Source: Anianibacter sp965662745 | Lineage (GTDB): Bacteria > Pseudomonadota > Alphaproteobacteria > Rhodobacterales > Rhodobacteraceae | DNA: 64,000 nt | Direction: 5' to 3' | NCBI GenBank assembly: GCA_965662745.1 | Contig: CBFIJK010000003.1 | Coordinates: 61,311 to 125,310, forward strand | Shown: positions 51,118 to 59,550 of the stretch, piece by piece | Layout: every line of letters begins with the position of its first letter | How positions within the stretch are numbered: position 1 is the stretch's first letter | Translations under genes and position numbers: made by a program | Notes under the pieces: generated by a model | What the model was told of the DNA's origin: nothing | The model's database searches: none | What the model saw: only the letters and a program-made list of their open reading frames with translations

Positions 51118-51665
51118 TCGAGCGCACTCATCATCGGGATCGTCCGGCAGCTTCCAGGCGGAAACTCGAAATTGTCGACGCGGCTTGCAGGGAATGGGCG
51201 GTCCGGCGCCACCTGGCTTTCGACGATCAGACTTTGGTCGACGCACAAGTCCTGCGCCGCGTTGCCGATGTTGAAGCCAAAGCCATCCGGCCCGCAATCA
51301 TTTCCGATCCCGTCCATGTTCCACGCCTGCGGCATTCCCGCGCCGGGGGACCAGACCTCGAAGGCCCCTTCGCCGGCGTCGAATGTCAGCACCCAAGTCG
51401 TATCGAGCGTCAACGCGCCAAGCCCCCAACTTCCTATCGGCTCTCCGTTCAGAAAGCCCTCGATCACGAAACATTCAAGATCATCCTCGCGCAGGATGCC
51501 GTTGGCCATCTCGCCTGGATAGGCCAGTGCGCCGGTCATGGAATACCCGCCGCTGCCCTCCCACTCGAACACCCATGTGCCCGCATGCGCGGCAGGCCCC
51601 GCGAAAAATGCCGCGACGCAGGCCACTTTCGCCCGCCACTTGATCGAAGATCGGAAACCGTTCAT
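51114..51665 (-). CDS. Hypothetical secreted protein
   Basis: A 183-residue protein with a signal peptide (cleavage near AHA|GTWV) and a beta-rich mature part (TWVFEWEGSGGYSMTGALAY) with four cysteines (CFVIEG, NDCGPDG, DLCVDQ, SCRTIP) suggesting disulfides. No family recognised; the pattern recalls small PEP-CTERM-like secreted proteins, but no C-terminal sorting signal is present. It lies antisense to the flow of the TelA/SPFH genes. Confidence 0.7.
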   Translation of the reverse strand: MNGFRSSIKWRAKVACVAAFFAGPAAHAGTWVFEWEGSGGYSMTGALAYPGEMANGILREDDLECFVIEGFLNGEPIGSWGLGALTLDTTWVLTFDAGEGAFEVWSPGAGMPQAWNMDGIGNDCGPDGFGFNIGNAAQDLCVDQSLIVESQVAPDRPFPASRVDNFEFPPGSCRTIPMMSALD

Positions 51666-51759
51666 GCCTGACAGCTTAATCCCTTCGCAGGAGGCGATAA
51701 ACCCGGTTTCCCCCCGCGCACAGGCGCTCTAGTCTGCGCGCGGAACCGGGCCGGACGGA

Positions 51760-52857
51760 GTGGCAGAAGAGATGATCGAAGAGCATCGCTTTCCCTGCGA
51801 TCAATGCGGATCGGACATGCGCTTTTCACCCGGCGACAGCCTTTTGAAATGCGACCATTGCGGCAACACCCAGCCTATGGAAGGCACCGGCTTTCGCACA
51901 CAGCCGATTGCCGAGCTTGACTACCGCGCCGCGCTTGAGGCGCGTCTGCCCAGCGAGGACATGGAAGAAACGCGCGTCAGTTCCTGTCCGAATTGCGGGG
52001 CGCAGGTGGAATTCGACGAAAGCGTTCATTCCAAGGAATGTCCCTTTTGCGCCACGCCCGTCGTCACCGACACTGGAATGCACCGCCATATCAAGCCGCG
52101 CGGCCTGTTGCCCTTCGCGCTGGAAGAACGCGCAGCCCATGGCGCGATGAACGATTGGCTGGGCAGCCTTTGGTTCGCGCCGAATGGCCTGCAGGACTAT
52201 GCGCGCAAAGGGCGCAAGATGTCGGGCATCTACGTACCCTACTGGACATTCGACGCCGACACCAAGTCCAGCTATCGGGGCGAGCGCGGCACGATCTATT
52301 ACGTCACCCGCACCCGCGTTCGCGACGGCAAGACCGAAACCTACCAGGAACAACGCATTCGCTGGTCGCCGAAATCGGGCCGCGTCGCGCGGTTCTTCGA
52401 CGATGTGCTGGTGCTGGCGTCAAAATCGCTGCCAAAGAAATACACCGACGCGCTGGAGCCTTGGGATCTGTCGGCACTGGAGCCCTATCAGCCGGAATTT
52501 CTTGCAGGATTCCGGGCCGAGGGCTACGCCGTCGAACTGCCCGACGGCTTTATCGAGGCGCACGCCCACATGACCCGCGTGATCGAGCGTGATGTGAAAT
52601 TCGATATCGGGGGCGACCGTCAGCGCATCCACGGGATCGACACCGATATCAACGCAATCACCTTCAAGCATATTCTGTTGCCGGTCTGGCTGGCGGCGTA
52701 CAAATATCGCGGCAAGACCTATCGCTTCGTCGTAAATGGCGTGTCGGGCAAGGTTCAGGGCGAACGGCCCTGGTCAGCGTGGAAGATTGCCTTTGCGGTC
52801 CTCCTTGGCCTGATCGTCGCGGGTGGCATCGGCTTTTTCCTGGCGCAGAACCAATGA
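51760..52857 (+). CDS. Double zinc-ribbon protein with C-terminal membrane anchor (YdjG-like)
   Basis: A 365-residue protein with two zinc ribbons: Cys13/16/31/34 (CDQC...CDHCGN) and Cys76/79/94/97 (CPNC...CPFC), a central domain containing MSGIYVPYWTFDADTKSSYR and LLPVWLAAYKYRGKTYRFVV, and one C-terminal helix (~338-361). This is the TFIIB-type zinc-ribbon/YdjG layout, a partner of SPFH protein YdjI in Bacillus. GTG at 51760 is a possible start; the ATG at 51772 is a close alternative. The stop overlaps the nitroreductase start (ATGA). Confidence 0.85.
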   Translation: MAEEMIEEHRFPCDQCGSDMRFSPGDSLLKCDHCGNTQPMEGTGFRTQPIAELDYRAALEARLPSEDMEETRVSSCPNCGAQVEFDESVHSKECPFCATPVVTDTGMHRHIKPRGLLPFALEERAAHGAMNDWLGSLWFAPNGLQDYARKGRKMSGIYVPYWTFDADTKSSYRGERGTIYYVTRTRVRDGKTETYQEQRIRWSPKSGRVARFFDDVLVLASKSLPKKYTDALEPWDLSALEPYQPEFLAGFRAEGYAVELPDGFIEAHAHMTRVIERDVKFDIGGDRQRIHGIDTDINAITFKHILLPVWLAAYKYRGKTYRFVVNGVSGKVQGERPWSAWKIAFAVLLGLIVAGGIGFFLAQNQ

Positions 52858-53525
52858 ACGAATTTGATACATTCGACTCGCTGCTATCCCGCCGCCATTC
52901 CTGCCGCGCCTTCCTGCCGGAAGCGGTGCCCGAAGATGTCATCCGTGACATCCTTACGGCCGCGCAGAAGGTGGCAAGCTGGAACAACGTCCAGCCCTGG
53001 CAACTGACGATCAGCAGCGGCGCGGCAACGGATCGGCTGCGCGAAGCGATGACCGGCGCCGCAATGCAGCCGCCCCCTGGCCCCGACCTGCCCTTCCCCG
53101 AGAAGTACGAAGGCATCTACAAGGAACGCCGGTCGGCCTGCGGCTGGCAGCTTTACGATGCGGTGGGCGTCCAGAAGGGCGACCGCGAAGCATCAGCCAA
53201 GCAAGGGATGGAGAATTTCCGATTCTTCGGCGCGCCGCATCTGGCCGTTATAACCTCGCCCGCCGCGCTTGGCCCCTACGGGGCGCTGGATGTCGGCGCC
53301 TATGTCATGGCCTTCATGCTGGCCGCCGAAGCGAAGGGCGTTGCCACAATCGCGCAAGCCGCTATCGCGCCGTTCGCCGATGTTCTGCGGCGCGAACTGG
53401 ACCTTCCCGAAGATCGGCTTGTGATCTGCGGCGTTGCCTTCGGGATGGAAGACATGGACCACCCCGCCAACAGCTACCGCACCCCGCGGGCGGATGTGTC
53501 AGAGGTCGTCACATGGAAGGGGTAA
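52854..53525 (+). CDS. Nitroreductase family protein
   Basis: A 223-residue FMN-dependent oxidoreductase with SRRHSCRAFLPEAVPEDVI (N-terminal FMN phosphate contacts), ASWNNVQPWQLTI, and the C-terminal LPEDRLVICGVAFGMEDMDHP. Reduces nitroaromatics, quinones or related compounds with NAD(P)H. Start at 52854 fixed by ATGA overlap with the zinc-ribbon gene; its end overlaps the GNAT gene by 13 bases. Confidence 0.9.
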   Translation: MNEFDTFDSLLSRRHSCRAFLPEAVPEDVIRDILTAAQKVASWNNVQPWQLTISSGAATDRLREAMTGAAMQPPPGPDLPFPEKYEGIYKERRSACGWQLYDAVGVQKGDREASAKQGMENFRFFGAPHLAVITSPAALGPYGALDVGAYVMAFMLAAEAKGVATIAQAAIAPFADVLRRELDLPEDRLVICGVAFGMEDMDHPANSYRTPRADVSEVVTWKG

Positions 53526-54028
53526 CGCTTCGCTCTGCGGACGGGATCGATCAGCCGGACGTCTTGGCCGCGATGATCGGAGACTACTTGACCCCGATAG
53601 TGGCCGAACTGGGGAAAAACTTCGAAGACGCGCCCGGCGTCGATGCATTCGTCGCGAGGACGATGGACCGTCTGGAAGATTATTTGCCGCCGCACGGCCG
53701 TTCCATCCTTGTCGAGGACGACGATGGTACGCTTGTCGGCTGCGGCTTTCTCAAACGCATCCGTCCCGACGCTGCCGAGATGAAGCGCCTGTATGTCCGC
53801 CCCTCCATGCGCGGCACGGGGCTGGGCAAGCGGATCATCGACCGCCTCATCAAGGAAGCGCAGGAAATGGGCTGCACATGGATGTATCTTGATACCGGCA
53901 AGCACATGACGGACATCCAGGCCATGTATCTGCGTCTCGGCTTTGAACGGATCGAGCCCTATCCCGAAAGCGAGAACGGGCCCGAAATGGTACCCTATCT
54001 CACCTTCATGCGGCGCAGGATCGCCTGA
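53513..54028 (+). CDS. GNAT family N-acetyltransferase
   Basis: A 171-residue acetyl-CoA-dependent acetyltransferase; motif A is LYVRPSMRGTGLGKRIIDRL (residues ~93-112), followed by MYLDTGKHMTDIQAMYLRLG. Acceptor substrate unknown. It overlaps the nitroreductase gene by 13 bp, so the two are translationally linked. Confidence 0.87.
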   Translation: MEGVTLRSADGIDQPDVLAAMIGDYLTPIVAELGKNFEDAPGVDAFVARTMDRLEDYLPPHGRSILVEDDDGTLVGCGFLKRIRPDAAEMKRLYVRPSMRGTGLGKRIIDRLIKEAQEMGCTWMYLDTGKHMTDIQAMYLRLGFERIEPYPESENGPEMVPYLTFMRRRIA

Positions 54029-54109
54029 AGCGCCGCGATTGCCTGCGCGCGAAACTCGGGCTATTCGATAGATGTGAGCGTTAACGGAACTACCCGGAAG
54101 GACCCGATC

Positions 54110-55033
54110 ATGATCATCTGCTGCGGCGAGGCGCTGATCGACATGCTGCCCCGCGAGACCGCGGCCGGAGAGCCTGCTTTCGCCCCCTACGCGGGCGGCG
54201 CGGTCTTCAACACGGCGATCGCACTCGGGCGTCTTGGCGCGCCGTCGGGGTTCATCTCGGGCGTATCATCGGACCTCTTCGGCAAGATGCTGGCGGACGG
54301 ACTGGCCGCATCGAAGGTCGATACTTCGCTTCTGGTGACATCGGACCGCCCAACGACGTTGGCCTTCGTCACGCTGACGGACGGTCAGGCCAGCTATGCC
54401 TTCTACGACGAAAACACGGCTGGTCGCATGCTATCGCCCGAGGATATGCCAGATGTGCCAGAGGCTTGCGCGGCGATGTTCTTTGGCGGGATCAGCCTGC
54501 CCGTTGAACCCTGCGGGACGGCCTATGAGGCGCTGATGGCACGCGAGGCGGGCGCCCGCGTGACGATGATCGACCCGAATATCCGCCCCGGCTTTATCAG
54601 GGACGAGACCGCCTATCGCGCGCGCATCGACCGGATGATGGGCTTGGCCGATATCGTGAAACTGTCGGATGAGGATATCCGCTGGCTGTTTGGTAAGGGC
54701 GATCTGGCCGATCTGGCACAGAAGGTGCTGGAGCTTGGTCCAAGCTTTGTCTGCATCACCGAAGGTGCAAAAGGCGCACATGGCTTTACCCGGAATGAGA
54801 CTGTCTTCGTGCCCGCCCATCACGTGACTGTCGTCGATACCGTTGGCGCCGGCGACACGTTCAACGCGGGCGTGCTGGCCGCACTGCATGACGCAGGCGC
54901 GCTGGACAAGGCGGCGCTGAAGGCGCTGGCGCCAGACACGATCACAGCGGCGCTGTCGCTCGGTGTCGCCTCTGCCGCGATCACAGTCAGCCGCGCAGGC
55001 GCGAACCCGCCCTGGCGCAGCGAGATCGCATGA
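54110..55033 (+). CDS. PfkB-family carbohydrate kinase, probable fructokinase
   Basis: A 307-residue sugar kinase. CCGEALIDMLPRE at the N-terminus, YAGGAVFNTAIALGRLG (sugar-binding), FYDENTAGRML and the C-terminal DTVGAGDTFNAGVLAAL with catalytic Asp identify the PfkB/fructokinase group. Start at 54110 has GGAAGGA seven bases upstream. A perfect CGTTAACG palindrome at 54079-54086 just upstream could be a regulator site. ATGA overlap with the ribokinase gene. Confidence 0.88.
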   Translation: MIICCGEALIDMLPRETAAGEPAFAPYAGGAVFNTAIALGRLGAPSGFISGVSSDLFGKMLADGLAASKVDTSLLVTSDRPTTLAFVTLTDGQASYAFYDENTAGRMLSPEDMPDVPEACAAMFFGGISLPVEPCGTAYEALMAREAGARVTMIDPNIRPGFIRDETAYRARIDRMMGLADIVKLSDEDIRWLFGKGDLADLAQKVLELGPSFVCITEGAKGAHGFTRNETVFVPAHHVTVVDTVGAGDTFNAGVLAALHDAGALDKAALKALAPDTITAALSLGVASAAITVSRAGANPPWRSEIA

Positions 55034-55974
55034 CCCGGCCCGTTGCGATCCTTGGCGTCTTCAACGCCGACACGACGTACCGCGCGGACCGATTGCCGAA
55101 GATGGGCGAGACGATTCATGGCACCGGGTTCGCCCTTGGTCCCGGCGGCAAGGGTTCCAATCAGGCGGTCGCGGCGGGCCGCCTTGGGGCCGATGTGCGC
55201 TTTCTGACGCGCCTTGGCCGTGACGATTTCGCAGAGATGGCGAAAACCGTTTGGCGCGGCGCGGGCGTTACACCGGTCGTCATCGAGGACGAAGGCAGCC
55301 ACACCGGCGCGGCGCTGATCTTTGTCGAAGAAGGCACGGGCGACAACTGCATCGTCGTGGCCCCCGGCGCTGCGGCGCTGATGACAGCGCGCGACATCGA
55401 CACATGGGCGGATGAAATCGACGGCGCGGCGGTGTTTCTGGCAGGTCTGGAGGCGCCTTTGGATGCGGTGATTGCCGGTCTCAAACGGGCGCACACGGCA
55501 GGCGTCACTACCGTTCTCAACCCCGCTCCTGCCATGGACCTTCCCGAAAGCACGCTGGCCTTGTGCGATTTCATCACCCCGAACGAAAGCGAGGCCGAGG
55601 CGCTGACTGGACGCGCGGTTGCCTCTCTTGAGGACGCTCGGGCGGCCTCGACGGACCTGCGCGCGATGGGCGCCAAGACGGTGCTGATGACACTGGGCGA
55701 GCGCGGCGTTCTCTTCGACGATGGCCAGGTGTCAGAGGTGATTGACGCGGTCCGCCTTGGACCAGTGGTCGAGACCACCGGCGCAGGCGACGCGTTCAAC
55801 GGGGCGTTCGCGGCGGGCATCGCAGAAGGCCGCGCGCCGCTCGATGCCGCACGCTATGCCTGCGTCGTGGCCGGAATTTCCGTAACGCGTCCAGGCGCTG
55901 CGGCGTCAATGCCAACCGCCGTCGATGTCGCCGAGGCGCTGCGCAGCGGCCTCGATCACGGCACATCGGCGTAG
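55030..55974 (+). CDS. rbsK: Ribokinase
   Basis: A 314-residue PfkB-family kinase converting ribose to ribose 5-phosphate. GPGGKGSNQAVAAGRLGADV (residues ~37-56), NPAPAMDLPE, ITPNESEAEALTG and VETTGAGDAFNGAFAAG fit ribokinase. No ribose transporter or rbsD is adjacent, so ribose may come from nucleoside breakdown. The following 230 bp (55975-56204) hold only the PBP promoter region and an imperfect CTGTTTTCGT/ACGAAACAG hairpin at about 56004. Confidence 0.88.
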   Translation: MTRPVAILGVFNADTTYRADRLPKMGETIHGTGFALGPGGKGSNQAVAAGRLGADVRFLTRLGRDDFAEMAKTVWRGAGVTPVVIEDEGSHTGAALIFVEEGTGDNCIVVAPGAAALMTARDIDTWADEIDGAAVFLAGLEAPLDAVIAGLKRAHTAGVTTVLNPAPAMDLPESTLALCDFITPNESEAEALTGRAVASLEDARAASTDLRAMGAKTVLMTLGERGVLFDDGQVSEVIDAVRLGPVVETTGAGDAFNGAFAAGIAEGRAPLDAARYACVVAGISVTRPGAAASMPTAVDVAEALRSGLDHGTSA

Positions 55975-56204
55975 GCGATTCGCGAAGAATGACGTTGCGT
56001 CTGTTTTCGTCGCCCTTCACGAAACAGTCGGCCCGATACCCAAACGGATACGTTTCTGAGAGCCCTATTTCTGCCGCATTCAGGGCAGGACTGTTCTATA
56101 TCTGGAAACAAAGCCATCGGTTCACCCGATTTTTCTTCCATTTTTCCGCTGATTAGCGATGGTCTTAACTCGTTCGGTTTTTTTCGAGTGCGGGTGGGGC
56201 ACAG

Positions 56205-59200
56205 ATGACGTCGTCAATCGGGGGACCCCGCAGCAGGATTTTCACGCTGTTGCGATCCGGGGTATATGCCGATCTTCATGTCGATCCCTTTGAGATCGCG
56301 AAGCGGCGTCCGTTCTTCGCGCCCAATGAATTTGACAGCCCGACCGACCAGGAACTTATCCCCGAGAAATACACCTCAAAGCTGAACGCCCTGCCGCAAG
56401 TGCGGATTGAGCCGGACGGGCTTTTGCGGGTCGTGACCGCGCCAGTGGAGGCGGAATCGCGCGCCGAGACGGCTGTCAAGACACCTGCCCCAGAACGTGC
56501 CGTCCCGGATCAAGGCCCGGTCCTGCGCTGGCCCACCACAGCGATCGAAGCCCATAGCCTGCATTCTGATGAAGGCGATGGAACGACGCTGCGCTGGCCC
56601 AAAAGCGCCCGGGCGGCGTTCCGTGCCGCCACCGCACCCAAGCCGCCAACGGTGGAACCGACACGCCTTTTCGCGCAAGCCAAAGGAACGGTTCGGCCCA
56701 AGCCGATCCAGCCCGCCCCCCGCTGCACGCTTTCAGCAAAAGAGCCCGATGCGTGCCCGATCCCGGCGCCTGAGCAGACCGAAGAACCGCCCCGGCAGCC
56801 GCCATCCCTCGCGCAGCTTTATCGCCCGATCCGGCCGGTTGTGCCCGACCCGCAGCCAATCCTGATCGACATCCCCGAACCGGTCGAACCTGCCGAACCA
56901 GTGCCCGGCCCTAGGGATCTTGACGTCCCTATGCCCTGGGTCTCGCCTTACCCCCCAAAGCGGCCCTTCAACACAAAGCCCATTCGCGTCGCCGGGGTGC
57001 TGACTGCGCGGCTTGCGGTTGGCACGGTCAGCACCAGTCTTGTCACGGCGGCGATGGTGTTCCTGTCCCTCGTCTACCTTTTCGCCCGCGACCTGCCCGG
57101 CCCCGAGGCGCTGCTGACCTACAGCCCGCCGCTGATCACGCAGGTCCATGCCGCCGACGGGCGGCTTCTGGATGAATTCGCGACCGAACGACGGATTTAC
57201 GTGACTGCGGACGAGGTGCCCGATCTCGTCAAGGCCGCCGTGATTTCCGCCGAGGACAAGAATTTTTACATCCATGATGGATACGATCTGCGCGCCATGG
57301 CCCATGCCGCGGCGGATGCCTTTCAGACCAAGGGCGAGACGATGCGCGGCGCGTCGACAATCACGCAGCAGGTCATGAAGAACTTCCTTCTCTCGGACAT
57401 GCCGCTGATCGAGCGGAAGGTGAAAGAGATCGTTCTGGCCAACCGCATCGAACGCGTGCTGGGCAAGGAGCGCATCCTTGAACTTTATCTGAATGAGATT
57501 TTCCTTGGCCAGAACTCTTACGGGATCGCGGCGGCGGCGCGTACCTATTTCAACAAGCCGCTGGACGATCTGACTCTGGGCGAGGCGGCAGTGCTGGCCG
57601 CCCTGCCGAAAGCGCCTTCGAACCTGCACCCGGTGCGCGACCAGTCGCGCCTGCGCGCGCGCCGGAATTACGTGCTGGAAGAGATGTACGAGAATGGTTT
57701 CATCACGAAAGCCGACTTCGAGCATGAAATTTCAGAGCCGGTACGCAGCGTGCAGAACGGCGACATGGTCGCCTATGGCGCCGATCGCCCGCCGCGCACC
57801 TATTTCACCGATGAAATTCGCCGTCAGCTGAGCGAACGTCTGGGGCCGAAGACCTTCGTCTCTGGCGGTCTGACCGTCGAGGCAAGCGTCGATCTCGCGC
57901 TGCAGGAAAAGGCCGCGCTGGCGCTGCAAGGCGGGCTGGAACAGTACGACCGCAGACAGGCGCTTTGGCGTCCGACCGGCCTTACGATCGCGCCCGAGAC
58001 GCTGAAGAACGAGGCCGACTGGCGCGCGGCGTTGCGCAGTTTGCCGATTGCGCGCGATATCGAGCTTGGGGGCAAATGGCACCCCGCCGTGGTGCTTGAG
58101 GCCGGCACGCGCTCTGCCCGCATCGGGATCGAGGATGTCGCCGAAGACGCGGACGGTCACTGGATTGGCCCGAGCAACCTTGGCTGGACCCGGCGGCTGA
58201 ACGCGGATGGCAAGCGCAGCGGCCGCGTACGCGGAGCAGGCGATCTTCTCAAGACCGGCGAGGTCATCCATGTCCGCGCAATCACCAACGAGGCGGGCGG
58301 TTTCCTGTACTGGTCGCTGCGGCAGGTGCCCGAGATACAGGGCGGGTTCCTCGCCATGGAGATCCCCAGCGGCCGCATCATCGCGATGCAGGGCGGGTTT
58401 TCCTACCAGCATTCCAGCTTCAATCGCGCCACACAGGCCAAGCGCCAGCCGGGGTCGGCTTTCAAACCCATTGTCTACGCCGCCGCCTTGGATCGCGGGT
58501 ATCACCCGGCCAGCAAGGTGTCGGACGATCCTATCGCGATCAAAGTACCCGGTGGAGTTTGGCGACCCAAAAACTATTCCCACGATTCGCTGGGCGAGAC
58601 GACGCTGCGGATTGGCCTTGAACGGTCGCGCAACGTGATGACCGTGCGCTTGGCCGAAGAGATCGGGATCGAGACCATCGCTGACTACGCCGAGCGCCTT
58701 GGCGCCTACGATCACCTTGGCAAGTTCATGGCCGTGTCGCTTGGTGCGCAAGGCACCAGCCTGCTGCGTATGGTGTCCGCTTACGGTGCCATCGCCAATG
58801 GCGGACGGCGCGTGATCCCTCAGGTCGTCGGCGCCGTCGCAGACCGTGATGGCGCGCCGATGGACGCACGCGCGAAGGTCGAGATCGCGTTTGATGCCTC
58901 TGACGATCAGGTGCTCGACCCAATCACGGCGTATCAGCTGACCTCCATGCTGCGCGGCGTTGTCGAACGCGGCACCGCGCGCTCGGCCGTCAATCTGCCG
59001 GTTCCGGCGGCGGGCAAGACCGGCACCACCAACGGCGCCAAGGATGTCTGGTTCGTCGGCTTCACCTCTACCGTTGTCGCGGGCTGCTACATGGGCTTTG
59101 ACACGCCGCGTCCGCTGGGCGCCGGGTCCTTCGGGGGGTCCATGTGCGCGCCCGTGTTCAACGAGTTCATGACCCATGCCGTCGAGAAATACGGTGGCGA

Positions 59201-59411
59201 GGAATTCGCGGTTCCCGAGGGCGGCGAGTTCGTGAAGTTCGACCGCCGCACCGGAACAATCCTGACCGAGACGGCAGAGGGCGGCCATGTGATCGAGGAA
59301 TTCATCCGCACCGCGCCCCTGCAAGTCGAAGACACGGAAGGCTCTGTCACCGCGCTGATCCTGCCGGTGTCGGCCTCACAGAATGCCGTGGGGCTGGTCG
59401 ATCAGAACTGA
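56205..59411 (+). CDS. Class A penicillin-binding protein (PBP1A type) with long cytoplasmic extension
   Basis: Bifunctional peptidoglycan polymerase, 1068 residues. A Pro-rich, charged N-terminal extension (~1-265) precedes one membrane helix (~267-295). GT51 glycosyltransferase: ISAEDKNFYIHDGYD (catalytic Glu350) and TITQQVMKNFLLS. Transpeptidase: QPGSAFKPIVYAAALD (Ser751, Lys754), LERSRNVMTVRLAE (SRN) and AAGKTGTTNGAKDVW (KTGT). Typical PBP1A proteins have only a few dozen residues before the helix. The extension contains a repeated LRWP motif (107-110, 129-132). Confidence 0.94.
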   Translation: MTSSIGGPRSRIFTLLRSGVYADLHVDPFEIAKRRPFFAPNEFDSPTDQELIPEKYTSKLNALPQVRIEPDGLLRVVTAPVEAESRAETAVKTPAPERAVPDQGPVLRWPTTAIEAHSLHSDEGDGTTLRWPKSARAAFRAATAPKPPTVEPTRLFAQAKGTVRPKPIQPAPRCTLSAKEPDACPIPAPEQTEEPPRQPPSLAQLYRPIRPVVPDPQPILIDIPEPVEPAEPVPGPRDLDVPMPWVSPYPPKRPFNTKPIRVAGVLTARLAVGTVSTSLVTAAMVFLSLVYLFARDLPGPEALLTYSPPLITQVHAADGRLLDEFATERRIYVTADEVPDLVKAAVISAEDKNFYIHDGYDLRAMAHAAADAFQTKGETMRGASTITQQVMKNFLLSDMPLIERKVKEIVLANRIERVLGKERILELYLNEIFLGQNSYGIAAAARTYFNKPLDDLTLGEAAVLAALPKAPSNLHPVRDQSRLRARRNYVLEEMYENGFITKADFEHEISEPVRSVQNGDMVAYGADRPPRTYFTDEIRRQLSERLGPKTFVSGGLTVEASVDLALQEKAALALQGGLEQYDRRQALWRPTGLTIAPETLKNEADWRAALRSLPIARDIELGGKWHPAVVLEAGTRSARIGIEDVAEDADGHWIGPSNLGWTRRLNADGKRSGRVRGAGDLLKTGEVIHVRAITNEAGGFLYWSLRQVPEIQGGFLAMEIPSGRIIAMQGGFSYQHSSFNRATQAKRQPGSAFKPIVYAAALDRGYHPASKVSDDPIAIKVPGGVWRPKNYSHDSLGETTLRIGLERSRNVMTVRLAEEIGIETIADYAERLGAYDHLGKFMAVSLGAQGTSLLRMVSAYGAIANGGRRVIPQVVGAVADRDGAPMDARAKVEIAFDASDDQVLDPITAYQLTSMLRGVVERGTARSAVNLPVPAAGKTGTTNGAKDVWFVGFTSTVVAGCYMGFDTPRPLGAGSFGGSMCAPVFNEFMTHAVEKYGGEEFAVPEGGEFVKFDRRTGTILTETAEGGHVIEEFIRTAPLQVEDTEGSVTALILPVSASQNAVGLVDQN

Positions 59412-59440
59412 TCGCCCGAACGCTGAAACTACGGAAATGC

Positions 59441-59514
59441 TGGAGCGGGTACACGGAATCGAACCGAGCTAGCCTGCTTGGAAGGCAGGTGCATTACCAC
59501 TATGCTATACCCGC
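59441..59514 (-). tRNA. tRNA-Gly (anticodon TCC)
   Basis: 74 nt with encoded CCA. Acceptor stem GCGGGTA/TACCCGC, D arm GCAT/ATGC, anticodon stem CCTGC/GCAGG around loop CTTCCAA (anticodon TCC), and T loop TTCGATT are all present. The T stem CTCGG/CCGTG has one T-T mismatch at the second pair. No flanking duplication suggests an integrated element. Confidence 0.95.
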
Positions 59515-59550
59515 TGGGCAGGGCCGGTTTAGGTCAGTCCAAAGGTCGCG

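Noticed and set aside
59400..59550. Integrated element at tRNA-Gly
   Set aside because: No integrase, no duplicated tRNA 3' end and ordinary neighbours on both sides.
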